DNA of 11,969 nucleotides, taken from Spirochaetaceae bacterium (GTDB lineage Bacteria > Spirochaetota > Spirochaetia > Treponematales > Breznakiellaceae). This document shows positions 6,587 through 11,969 of the stretch, in pieces. The notes beneath the pieces were generated by a model. The model saw only the letters and a program-made list of their open reading frames with translations, had not been told where the DNA came from and made no database searches. Both the position numbers and the translations under genes were made by a program. Where the stretch lies: positions 1 through 11,969 of the forward strand of contig JAITRV010000082.1 of assembly GCA_031288215.1 (NCBI GenBank), in the 5' to 3' direction. How positions within the stretch are numbered: position 1 is the stretch's first letter; each line of letters begins with the position of its first letter.

Positions 6587-8734
6587 TTAGCGGTTTCTCG
6601 GCGGCCTTCCTCCCCCCCGGCCGGAGGGCTCCTCCCCGGAGGGCTCCACGGCGTCAATATAGGACAGGTTGAGCCGGCCCATCCGGTCGATCTCCAGGAG
6701 CTTCACCGGAATATTCTGCCCTTCCTTCAGAATATCCGTCACCTGGGCTATCCGCTGGTGGGACAGCTTGGAAATATGCACCAGCCCCTCCTTCCCCGGA
6801 AGGATCTCCACAAAAGCGCCGAATTCCATGATCCGTTTGACCGTCCCGTGGTAGATCCGCCCCACCTCGGGGTCCGACACGATCCCCATAACCGCCGTCC
6901 TGGCATCCTCGGCGTCCTTGGAATTCTTCCCGTAAATCGTAACGGTTCCGTCGTTATCCGTATTGATGCTGACCCGGTACTGTTCACAGAGGGCCTTGAC
7001 GTTCTTGCCCCCCGGGCCTATCAGGGCGCCGATCTTGTCCACGTCGATGGTCATGCTCACGATCTTGGGGGCAAATTCGCTGATGTCCGCCGAAGGTTTG
7101 TTGATGGTCCGGTTCATGATCGACAGGATATGAAGCCGCCCCCGCTTGGCCTGATCCAGGGCCTTCCGCATCACCTCGGTGCTGACCCCGGCGATCTTGA
7201 TGTCCATCTGGAACCCGGTGATCCCGTCTTCGGTCCCCGCCACCTTAAAATCCATATCCCCCAGATGATCCTCTTCCCCCAGAATATCGGAAAGCACCGC
7301 ATACCGGTCCCCGGGCCCGCCCCGGCCTTCGGTGATCAGCCCCATGGCGATCCCCGCCACGGGCTTCTTCATGGGGACCCCCGCATGGAGCATCGCCAGG
7401 GTGCCCCCGCAGACCGAGGCCATGGAGGAGGAGCCGTTGGACTCCATAATCTCCGATACCACCCGGACGGTATAGGGAAACTGATCCTTGGTGGGCACCA
7501 TTGCCGCCAGGGAACGGCGGGCCAGGTTCCCGTGGCCGATTTCCCGGCGGCCCGTCCCCATCCGGCCCACCTCCCCCACCGAATAGGGGGGGAAATTGTA
7601 GTGGAGGAGGAAATTTTCCCGCTTATCCCCCTCAATATCGTCGAAGATCTGTTCGTCAAAGACGGTCCCCAGGGTGGCAACCACCAGGGCCTGGGTTTCC
7701 CCCCGGGTAAAGAGGGCCGACCCGTGGGTCCGGGGAAGGATCCCCACCTCGCAGGTGATCTCCCGGATATCCTCGGTCCCCCGGCCGTCTACCCGGAGCC
7801 CCTTATTCAGGATGGCGGAACGGAGAATCTCGTACTCCAGGTCCTCAAAGAGGGCGTCGAAGAGTTTCCGCTGGATCTCGTCCTCCAACTGCCCGGCATA
7901 GCGGGAGGCCAGGTCTTCCTTGACCTTACGGATAGCGGCGGCCCGTTCCATTTTCCCCTTGAGAAAACAGGCGGCCTCCAGCAGGGGATAGGCGGCCTGC
8001 TTGAGGGCCTCCCCGTTTTCCAGGACAAAGCTGGTCTCCGCCAGGGGAAGCTTTTCCTTCCCCGCCAATTCCCGCAGCTTATCCTGGAGGGTACAGAGTT
8101 CCGTGATAACCGAGCGGGCCTTTTCCAGGGCGGCGATCATGGTCTCCTCATCGACCTCCGAGGCGCCCCCCTCCACCATGGTGATCCCCTCCCTGGTGCC
8201 GGCCACCACGATCTCCAGCGTGGATTTTTCGATCTCATCGTAGGTGGGATTGACCAGCAGTTCCCCCTCCAGGGAACAGATCCGCACCGCCGCAATGGGG
8301 CCGTTGAAGGGGATATCCGAGAGGTGGACCGCCGCGGAGGACGCGATGATCGCCAGAATATCCGGGGGATTGACCTGATCGGTGGAGATCGTGGTGGGCA
8401 CCACCTGGATCTCCCGGCCGAAACGCTTCTCGAAGAGGGGCCGCATGGGCCGGTCGATGAGCCGGGAAACCAGAATTTCCTTGTCCTTGGGACGGGTCTC
8501 CCGTTTGATAAAGCCCCCGGGGATCTTCCCGGCGGCATAGTACTTTTCGTTGTAGTCCACCGTCAGGGGGACATAGTCCAGCCCCTCCACGGCGCTTGAG
8601 GATGAACACACGGTGGCAATCACCACCGAACCCGCATATTGGGCGAATACAGCGCCGTTGGCCTGTTTCGCGATCCTTCCGGTTTCAAGGATCAATTCCT
8701 TGCCGGAAATTTGCAATGATACTCTTTGAATCAT
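6587..8734 (-). CDS. pnp: Polyribonucleotide nucleotidyltransferase (PNPase)
   Basis: This 715-residue enzyme degrades RNA 3' to 5' by phosphorolysis, and in reverse adds tails; it forms a trimeric ring. The order is first RNase PH domain (about 1-140), alpha-helical linker (about 145-300), second catalytic RNase PH domain (about 312-545), KH domain (about 555-620, GPGG loop at 573-576) and S1 domain (about 624-692). Active-site features include GRREIGHG (395-402), the phosphate-binding NGSSSMASVCGG (433-444), and Asp489, Asp495 and Lys497 in SDILGEEDHLGDMDFK. The C-terminal tail after S1 is short (GRGGGRPPRNR), without the long acidic or RNase E-binding tail of some bacteria. The start has TAGGA a short 4 nt upstream. 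It is preceded by rpsO, as in very many bacteria, and leads the dut-lptF-lptG-tgt run. Confidence 0.98.
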   Translation of the reverse strand: MIQRVSLQISGKELILETGRIAKQANGAVFAQYAGSVVIATVCSSSSAVEGLDYVPLTVDYNEKYYAAGKIPGGFIKRETRPKDKEILVSRLIDRPMRPLFEKRFGREIQVVPTTISTDQVNPPDILAIIASSAAVHLSDIPFNGPIAAVRICSLEGELLVNPTYDEIEKSTLEIVVAGTREGITMVEGGASEVDEETMIAALEKARSVITELCTLQDKLRELAGKEKLPLAETSFVLENGEALKQAAYPLLEAACFLKGKMERAAAIRKVKEDLASRYAGQLEDEIQRKLFDALFEDLEYEILRSAILNKGLRVDGRGTEDIREITCEVGILPRTHGSALFTRGETQALVVATLGTVFDEQIFDDIEGDKRENFLLHYNFPPYSVGEVGRMGTGRREIGHGNLARRSLAAMVPTKDQFPYTVRVVSEIMESNGSSSMASVCGGTLAMLHAGVPMKKPVAGIAMGLITEGRGGPGDRYAVLSDILGEEDHLGDMDFKVAGTEDGITGFQMDIKIAGVSTEVMRKALDQAKRGRLHILSIMNRTINKPSADISEFAPKIVSMTIDVDKIGALIGPGGKNVKALCEQYRVSINTDNDGTVTIYGKNSKDAEDARTAVMGIVSDPEVGRIYHGTVKRIMEFGAFVEILPGKEGLVHISKLSHQRIAQVTDILKEGQNIPVKLLEIDRMGRLNLSYIDAVEPSGEEPSGRGGGRPPRNR

Positions 8735-8804
8735 ACTTTCCTATCCATCATAAAAATTAAAAACATAACGAAGAAAAATCGGGGATAACCTGCCCCTTCC
8801 TTAT
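8735..8804 (-). promoter_or_regulatory. AT-rich pnp leader with weak promoter-like and hairpin elements
   Basis: This stretch between the upstream terminator and the pnp start is conspicuously A/T-rich for this window. On the minus strand it has TATGAT at 8752-8747, a good -10 box, but no convincing -35 box 17 nt upstream. If used, the leader would be almost absent. A small GGGG/CCCC hairpin (8781-8784 with 8793-8796) is followed by GATTTTT, giving a weak second terminator-like element. A promoter for pnp is likely somewhere here, because a terminator lies just upstream, but I cannot place it firmly. Confidence 0.4.
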
Positions 8805-8853
8805 AAAAAAACCCGGCTCCGGCCTCACGTTTTCCATTCCGGCCGGTTCCGGG
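8805..8853 (-). terminator. Intrinsic terminator between rpsO and pnp
   Basis: On the minus strand, bases 8853-8841 pair with 8824-8812 in an 11-bp, G/C-only stem broken by a 2x2 internal mismatch. The loop has 16 nt and a run of seven T follows directly (8811-8805). It lies about 125 nt past the rpsO stop. The same position is occupied by the rpsO terminator in E. coli. Confidence 0.88.
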
Positions 8854-8977
8854 CAGTCCGAGGAGCCGCTGAACCTTGACGAATTCCCGCATAAACCGCG
8901 CCGCCGCGCCGCTTCCACGCAGGGATTCCGATTATCGGGGCTCCTGACGGTACAAAACCGCGCCGGCTCTGTATCCG
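8854..8977 (-). other. rpsO 3' untranslated stretch with small palindromes
   Basis: No gene is seen. The 11-bp AAACCGCGCCG occurs twice in direct orientation (8893-8903 and 8955-8965). A CCGATAATCGG palindrome (about 8929-8939) is flanked by CAGG and CCTG arms, so it may form a longer imperfect hairpin. In E. coli an RNase III-cleaved hairpin lies between rpsO and pnp; functional equivalence here is only a guess. Confidence 0.35.
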
Positions 8978-9247
8978 CTACTTGCGGAGCCCTAATTCCT
9001 TGATCAGCGACCGGTACTTCTCAAGGTCCGTCCGCTGTATGTACTTGAGCATACGCCGCCTTTTTCCAACCAGGATAAGCAAACCCCGCTGACCGGACTT
9101 ATCCTTCTTGAACTGTTTGCAATGCTCCGTAAGCTGGCTTATCCTTTTCGTCAGCAGGGCAACCTGGACCTCCGATGCGCCGGTATCCTTTTCATTTTTA
9201 CCGAACTGGGTAATGACGGATGTTACGTCTTCCTTGTTTAATGCCAT
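8978..9247 (-). CDS. rpsO: 30S ribosomal protein S15
   Basis: The ATG at 9247 is chosen because AAGGAG (9262-9257) precedes it by 9 nt and the resulting 89 residues equal the E. coli length. The frame extends upstream but that part is not S15-like. S15 binds the 16S rRNA central domain early in 30S assembly. Family signatures are DTGASEVQVALLTKRISQLT (21-40), EHCKQFKKD (41-49) and RGLLILVGKRRRMLKYI (54-70). The usual 'DHHSRRGLL' loop reads DKSGQRGLL here, and the second His of the preceding 'HxxxH' is Phe46. These are positions that contact rRNA in model S15 proteins, so binding details may differ. It follows ribF after 74 nt and is closed by a strong terminator downstream. S15 often represses its own mRNA; no specific leader structure was recognised. 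Confidence 0.96.
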   Translation of the reverse strand: MALNKEDVTSVITQFGKNEKDTGASEVQVALLTKRISQLTEHCKQFKKDKSGQRGLLILVGKRRRMLKYIQRTDLEKYRSLIKELGLRK

Positions 9248-9321
9248 ATATATATTCTCCTTGGGAACCCTTTCATAGGACGCCGCAGCCTTCCGGGGAA
9301 AGCCCGAACGCCCGGACCGCT

Positions 9322-10128
9322 TCACCGCGCGGCCCCATCAATATGCAAAAATTCAATCCGCCCCGCCCCGCCGGGAACGGGAACCAACACCCCCGCTTCC
9401 TCAACCAGGACTTCCGCCTCAATGTCCCCGGAGCCGTCTTCCCCCCGGAGGACGGCCGCATACCGCCCCGGGGGGGGAATAATCCGGGAATGGGAACGGG
9501 TATCGTAAAACACCCCCCCCTCCCGGGGGCGGGCGTCTAAACCGGCCACATCCAGTTCCACCCTCCGTCCCAGCAGGGCCGCGGCCGTATCGAGCTCTCC
9601 CCGGGAAATCGCGGCCCTGATCCGGCTGGAACTGACCGGCAGATCCCCCTCCGCCACCGGGGGAACCACCTCGGTCCTGATCCCGGCCCGCCGGTTCAAC
9701 TCCTTGAAGCGCAGGGCATCCGTGTCAAGGTTATGGCCGCAGTGAAAATTGCTGCCAATAACCGCATAGGCCGGATTTCCCCGTTCCCGCAGGGCGTCAA
9801 TAAATTCCCTACCGCTTAGTTTACTGAAATTTGCGGAAAAGTCAATGAGGATAACCAGCTTTACCCCAAGCTCTTCAAAAATACGCATCTTCCGCCGGGG
9901 GCTGACGATATCCCCCCGGTACGTTTCGGGACGCAGCACCTGTTTGGGGTTCTGCTTAAAGGTAACCACCGCGGGGATACAGGCGGGGGCCTCCCGGACG
10001 ATTCTCCCGATCAGGGCCTGGTGCCCCCGGTGGACCCCGTCGAAGACCCCGACGGTGAGGGCGGTCTTTTCCCCGCCGATCCCGCCTGCGGGGGCGGCCA
10101 TGAAACGGGACCACTCACACACCCGCAT
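9322..10128 (-). CDS. ribF: RibF-type FAD synthetase with degenerate riboflavin-kinase half
   Basis: The ATG at 10128 gives 268 residues beginning MRVCEWSRF, overlapping truB by 14 nt. No strong Shine-Dalgarno is visible, and ATG at 10134 or 10101 are alternatives. The N-terminal half is a clear FMN adenylyltransferase: GVFDGVHRGH (27-36, with His33 and His36), VVTFKQNPKQVL (54-65), VIGSNFHCGH (123-132) and the SSSRIR loop (166-171). Bifunctional RibF normally continues with a kinase domain carrying 'GRxxGFPTAN', whose Thr and Asn bind Mg-ATP. That motif is absent here. After LLGR (185-188) only about 80 residues follow, with a PPPGRYAAVL strand (218-227) that resembles the kinase barrel. The protein is shorter than E. 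coli RibF (313). I infer FMN-to-FAD activity but doubt riboflavin phosphorylation. Confidence 0.87.
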   Translation of the reverse strand: MRVCEWSRFMAAPAGGIGGEKTALTVGVFDGVHRGHQALIGRIVREAPACIPAVVTFKQNPKQVLRPETYRGDIVSPRRKMRIFEELGVKLVILIDFSANFSKLSGREFIDALRERGNPAYAVIGSNFHCGHNLDTDALRFKELNRRAGIRTEVVPPVAEGDLPVSSSRIRAAISRGELDTAAALLGRRVELDVAGLDARPREGGVFYDTRSHSRIIPPPGRYAAVLRGEDGSGDIEAEVLVEEAGVLVPVPGGAGRIEFLHIDGAAR

Positions 10129-11083
10129 AGACATACCCGTAGGACCAGGGGCCGCCCGGCTTTTGCTCGATGATCCCCAGGAAGTCTGCTCCCCGGCCTG
10201 CTCCCCGGGACCGGAAAAGGCCCGCCGCACAGGTCCCCGCTTCATCCGGGGCCCGCTCCGGGGGCACGAAGGCCCCCTCCCGGATAAGGGCGCCCAGGGG
10301 GGCCCCCCGGAGCATCCTCCCGGCAACGGCGTCGTCCACCAGGACCCGGGGGATTCCCAGGGCTTCCAGGGCCGCGGCGTCGACGGGCCGCAGGGCGGAG
10401 CGGAGGGCGGCCTCCCAGGCCGCTCCGGGGGGATCCCCGGCGGCGGGGGGGGGAAGCTCCGGGGCCTCGGAGAGCCGGAAGCCCGCCACGGCGGTCCGCG
10501 TCAGGGCCTGAAGGAAACCCCGGGACCCCGCCGCCAGGGCCAGGTCCCGGGCCAGGGAACGGACATAGACGCCCTTGGAGCAGCGCAGCTCCAGCTCGGC
10601 CAGGGGAGGCGCATAGGAACACAGCTCCAGTTCGTAGATCGTCACGGGCCGCTTGTGCATCTCCGGCGCCGCGCCGGACCGGGCTAGCTCGTAGGCCCGC
10701 CGGCCGTTTATATGGATCGCCGAATAGGCCGGGGGCGCCTGCATGATGTCCCCCCGGAACTGTTCCAGCGCCTCCTCCAGCGCCTCCCGGCCGGGGGGCT
10801 CCGCGGTCGCGACCGGCCTCCCCTCCCCGTCCAGGGTGTCGGTTTCCACGCCGAAGCGGATGGTCCCCCGGTAGCGCTTGTCGCAACGATCAAACCAGGG
10901 GCTCAGTTTCAAAGCCCAGCCGGCCAGGACCACCAGGAGGCCCGAGGCAAATTTGTCCAGCGTGCCGGTGTGCCCCGCCTTGCGCGTGGCAAGCGCCTTT
11001 TTTACCGGGTTAAGGGATTCAAAGGAGGTGAAGCCCGGACTCTTGTTCAAGAGCAGGACGCCGGCAGCCTCATTCGGCGTCAT
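10115..11083 (-). CDS. truB: tRNA pseudouridine-55 synthase
   Basis: This enzyme makes pseudouridine at position 55 of the T-loop of elongator tRNAs. The start is the ATG at 11083, with GAGGG at 11096-11092 and an 8-nt spacer, giving 322 residues (E. coli 314). It overlaps rbfA by 14 nt. Motifs are GVLLLNKSPGFTSF (8-21), AGHTGTLDKFASGLL (36-50) with catalytic Asp43, KRYRGTIRFGVETDTLDGEG (69-88), QAPPAYSAIHINGRRAYELA (115-134) and CSKGVYVRSLARDL (168-181). Lys44 replaces the common Pro of 'GTLDP'; the rest of the active site is standard. A C-terminal extension (about 235-322) takes the place of the PUA-like region and is poorly conserved to my eye. Its place between rbfA and ribF is a widespread bacterial order. 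Confidence 0.96.
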   Translation of the reverse strand: MTPNEAAGVLLLNKSPGFTSFESLNPVKKALATRKAGHTGTLDKFASGLLVVLAGWALKLSPWFDRCDKRYRGTIRFGVETDTLDGEGRPVATAEPPGREALEEALEQFRGDIMQAPPAYSAIHINGRRAYELARSGAAPEMHKRPVTIYELELCSYAPPLAELELRCSKGVYVRSLARDLALAAGSRGFLQALTRTAVAGFRLSEAPELPPPAAGDPPGAAWEAALRSALRPVDAAALEALGIPRVLVDDAVAGRMLRGAPLGALIREGAFVPPERAPDEAGTCAAGLFRSRGAGRGADFLGIIEQKPGGPWSYGYVYAGV

Positions 11084-11423
11084 GGGAGAGGCCCTCAATT
11101 TTTTGCACCATATCAAAGCCTTCCCGTATGCCCCGGTCCTCGTGGAACCGGAGCTTGGGGGTTTGGCGGATCCGCATGGCCTTGGCAAGCTGGGATTGGA
11201 TGAAACCCGCGGCGCTCTGCAGCCCCTCCAGGCCCGCGGCGAGACCCGCGGATTTATAGCTGGAAACATAGCAATCGGCGTAGGAGAAATCCCGGGACAC
11301 CGTCACCCTCGTTATGGTAAGAAAGGGATCGACCCGGGGATCCTTCACCTTCCCTTCCACAATAAGGGCGCCGATTTTTTCCTGGATAAGCCGCCCTACC
11401 CGCTCCGTTCGATATTTAGACAT
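11070..11423 (-). CDS. rbfA: 30S ribosome-binding factor A
   Basis: RbfA binds immature 30S subunits near 16S helix 1 and is needed for late maturation and cold adaptation. The 117-residue protein has the single KH-like fold of the family. Visible segments are RTERVGRLIQEKIGALI (5-21), the KDPRVDPFLTITRVTVSRD turn (27-45), YADCYVSSY (48-56), and the helix ending in KLRFHEDRGI (90-99), where the 'P-x-L-x-F' strand is conserved. The ATG at 11423 has only a poor upstream match (AGAGAG at 11440-11435, 11 nt away). It overlaps truB by 14 nt. The 98-nt spacer to infB holds a terminator and a long hairpin, so rbfA may be transcribed separately from infB, unlike the usual continuous nusA-infB-rbfA unit. 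Confidence 0.95.
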   Translation of the reverse strand: MSKYRTERVGRLIQEKIGALIVEGKVKDPRVDPFLTITRVTVSRDFSYADCYVSSYKSAGLAAGLEGLQSAAGFIQSQLAKAMRIRQTPKLRFHEDRGIREGFDMVQKIEGLSHDAE

Positions 11424-11448
11424 GGCAACAAAAACTCTCTAACTTGAG

Positions 11449-11478
11449 GCTCTTCCAAAACTTCAGTTTTGGAAGAGC
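11449..11478. repeat. Perfect 14-bp palindrome in the rbfA leader
   Basis: GCTCTTCCAAAACT (11449-11462) pairs without mismatch with AGTTTTGGAAGAGC (11465-11478) around a two-base centre. It lies 26 nt upstream of the rbfA start. No T-run follows directly on either strand, so it is not a classic terminator. As RNA it would form a very stable stem that could block exonucleases or affect rbfA translation. Confidence 0.85.
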
Positions 11479-11494
11479 AACCTTAGATTTAAGG

Positions 11495-11522
11495 GAAAAA
11501 GCGGGCTTTAGACCGCTTTTTC
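11495..11522 (-). terminator. Intrinsic terminator immediately after infB, bidirectional in form
   Basis: A 10-bp stem pairs 11495-11504 with 11513-11522 around an 8-nt loop. Its four G/C pairs are at the loop end, followed on the minus strand by five T (11500-11496). The stem begins on the last base of the infB TAG stop. Since the arms are A- and T-runs, it has the form of a terminator on both strands. Confidence 0.85.
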
Positions 11523-11969
11523 TAAGAGCCTGTGGAAAAACCATAGGGTTTTGGAACAGGCTCGCTTGTCGCCAATCGCCGCGCCACTTCCACCATCTCG
11601 AAGACCTCGAACTGGTCCCCCGCCTGGATATTGTCGAAGCCCTCAAGGCCTATGCCGCATTCGTAGCCCGCCGCGACTTCCCGGGCGTCGTCCTTGAAAC
11701 GGCGCAGGGACGCTATTTTGCCGGTGTGGATGACGATCTCGTCCCGAATGACATTGACGCTGGCGCTCCGCTTGACCGCGCCGGTCAGCACATAACAGCC
11801 CGCGACGGCCCCCACCTTGGGCACCTTGAAGACCTCCCGCACCTCCACCGAAGCGATGATCTGCTCCTTGGTGTCCGGCTTGAGCATCCCCTCCATGGCC
11901 TGCTGGATCTCCTCCACCGCCTTGTAGATGACATTGTAGCGCCGTATGTCGACCTTTTCCTGATCCGCC
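11522..11969 (-). CDS. infB: Translation initiation factor IF-2, C-terminal domain (5' end outside window)
   Basis: The frame is open from the window edge and ends in TAG at 11524-11522, giving the last 148 residues. It carries the IF2 C-terminal domain, which binds formyl-methionyl-tRNA: EVREVFKVPKVGAVAGCYVL, SVNVIRDEIVIHTGKIASL, RRFKDDAREVAAGYECGIGL and GDQFEVFEMVEVARRL. In other bacteria IF2 ends at about this last segment. Here the protein continues with ATSEPVPKPYGFSTGS. Nearly all of that tail (EPVPKPYGFSTGS) is encoded by the palindrome at 11526-11563, and the stop codon follows directly. It is therefore an extension by a repeat element rather than ancestral sequence. A terminator overlaps the stop. 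IF2 is the GTPase that positions initiator tRNA on the 30S subunit. Confidence 0.95.
   Translation of the reverse strand, partial: ADQEKVDIRRYNVIYKAVEEIQQAMEGMLKPDTKEQIIASVEVREVFKVPKVGAVAGCYVLTGAVKRSASVNVIRDEIVIHTGKIASLRRFKDDAREVAAGYECGIGLEGFDNIQAGDQFEVFEMVEVARRLATSEPVPKPYGFSTGS
11526..11563. repeat. Palindromic repeat inside the 3' end of infB
   Basis: The outer stem GAGCCTGT (11526-11533) with ACAGGCTC (11556-11563) is 8 bp and perfect. A symmetrical GGA/GGA internal loop follows, then a 6-bp stem AAAACC (11537-11542) with GGTTTT (11547-11552) and a four-base loop. The core is shared with the hairpin at 11449-11478. It is read through in frame by infB. Confidence 0.8.

Larger units (their letters stand above)
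11446..11563. repeat. Pair of related palindromes in inverted arrangement (REP/BIME-like or MITE-like)
   Basis: The outer 16 bases are near-perfect inverted repeats: GAGGCTCTTCCAAAAC at 11446-11461 and, read on the minus strand, GAGCCTGTTCCAAAAC at 11563-11548 (14 of 16 identical). Each end is also a hairpin in itself. The two differences are compensated inside each hairpin, so pairing is kept. A terminator lies between them. The unit could be two REP-like repeats flanking a terminator or one small 118-bp element; no target-site duplication was recognised. Confidence 0.65.

Noticed and set aside
6554..8599. Open plus-strand frame of 681 codons opposite pnp
   Set aside because: It is antisense to a complete PNPase. 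The product is rich in Gly, His, Pro and Asp without domains, as expected opposite GC-rich codons.
9322..9560. A frameshift at the G8 or C8 run hiding a normal riboflavin-kinase motif in ribF
   Set aside because: I read the alternative frames around both runs and found no PTAN-like sequence. The existing frame keeps a barrel-like strand pattern on both sides, so the domain looks truly shortened.
10129..10326. Upstream extension of ribF to 10326
   Set aside because: The extra 66 residues lie within truB, are Gly/Pro/Arg-rich and do not resemble RibF. Family proteins begin about 20-25 residues before GVFDGVH, which fits the ATG at 10128.
11084..11269. Upstream extension of truB to 11269
   Set aside because: The added residues are the wrong-frame reading of rbfA. 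The ATG at 11083 has a proper Shine-Dalgarno and directly precedes the TruB N-terminal motif.

Overview
The window looks like a spirochaete chromosome, most likely a Treponema-type organism. It carries a housekeeping block on the minus strand in the order infB (3' end), rbfA, truB, ribF, rpsO, pnp, dut, two LptF/LptG permeases, tgt, then an exported HEAT-repeat protein. From memory this order is treponemal; I could not run a search. The coding DNA is GC-rich with strong G/C third positions, which leaves long empty frames open on the opposite strand. The genus is therefore an inference from gene order and protein style.

Region 1-1122 (plus strand) is accessory and visibly more AT-rich than the rest. 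It holds the C-terminal part of a BrnT-type toxin, its overlapping BrnA-type antitoxin, a non-coding stretch with inverted repeats and a good sigma-70-like promoter, and a small lipoprotein gene resembling DUF6174. It converges on the end of the housekeeping block.

Region 1140-8734 (minus strand) reads as one tightly packed transcription unit: pnp, 32-nt gap, dut, lptF-like, lptG-like, 9-nt gap, tgt, HEAT protein. Three junctions are 4-nt ATGA stop/start overlaps, which points to translational coupling. It combines RNA turnover (PNPase), dUTP removal (Dut), lipid export to the outer membrane (LptF/G), tRNA queuosine modification (Tgt) and an exported scaffold-like protein.

Region 8735-8977 separates rpsO from pnp. 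It contains a clear intrinsic terminator and an AT-rich leader before pnp. Region 8978-11423 holds rbfA, truB, ribF and rpsO, a ribosome-maturation group; rbfA/truB and truB/ribF overlap by 14 nt each.

Region 11424-11569 is the most unusual part. Two related, perfectly or nearly perfectly folded palindromes flank an intrinsic terminator. The distal palindrome lies inside infB and encodes the last residues of IF2. The other notable point is that RibF has an intact FAD-synthetase half but a shortened C-terminal half with no recognisable riboflavin-kinase motif.
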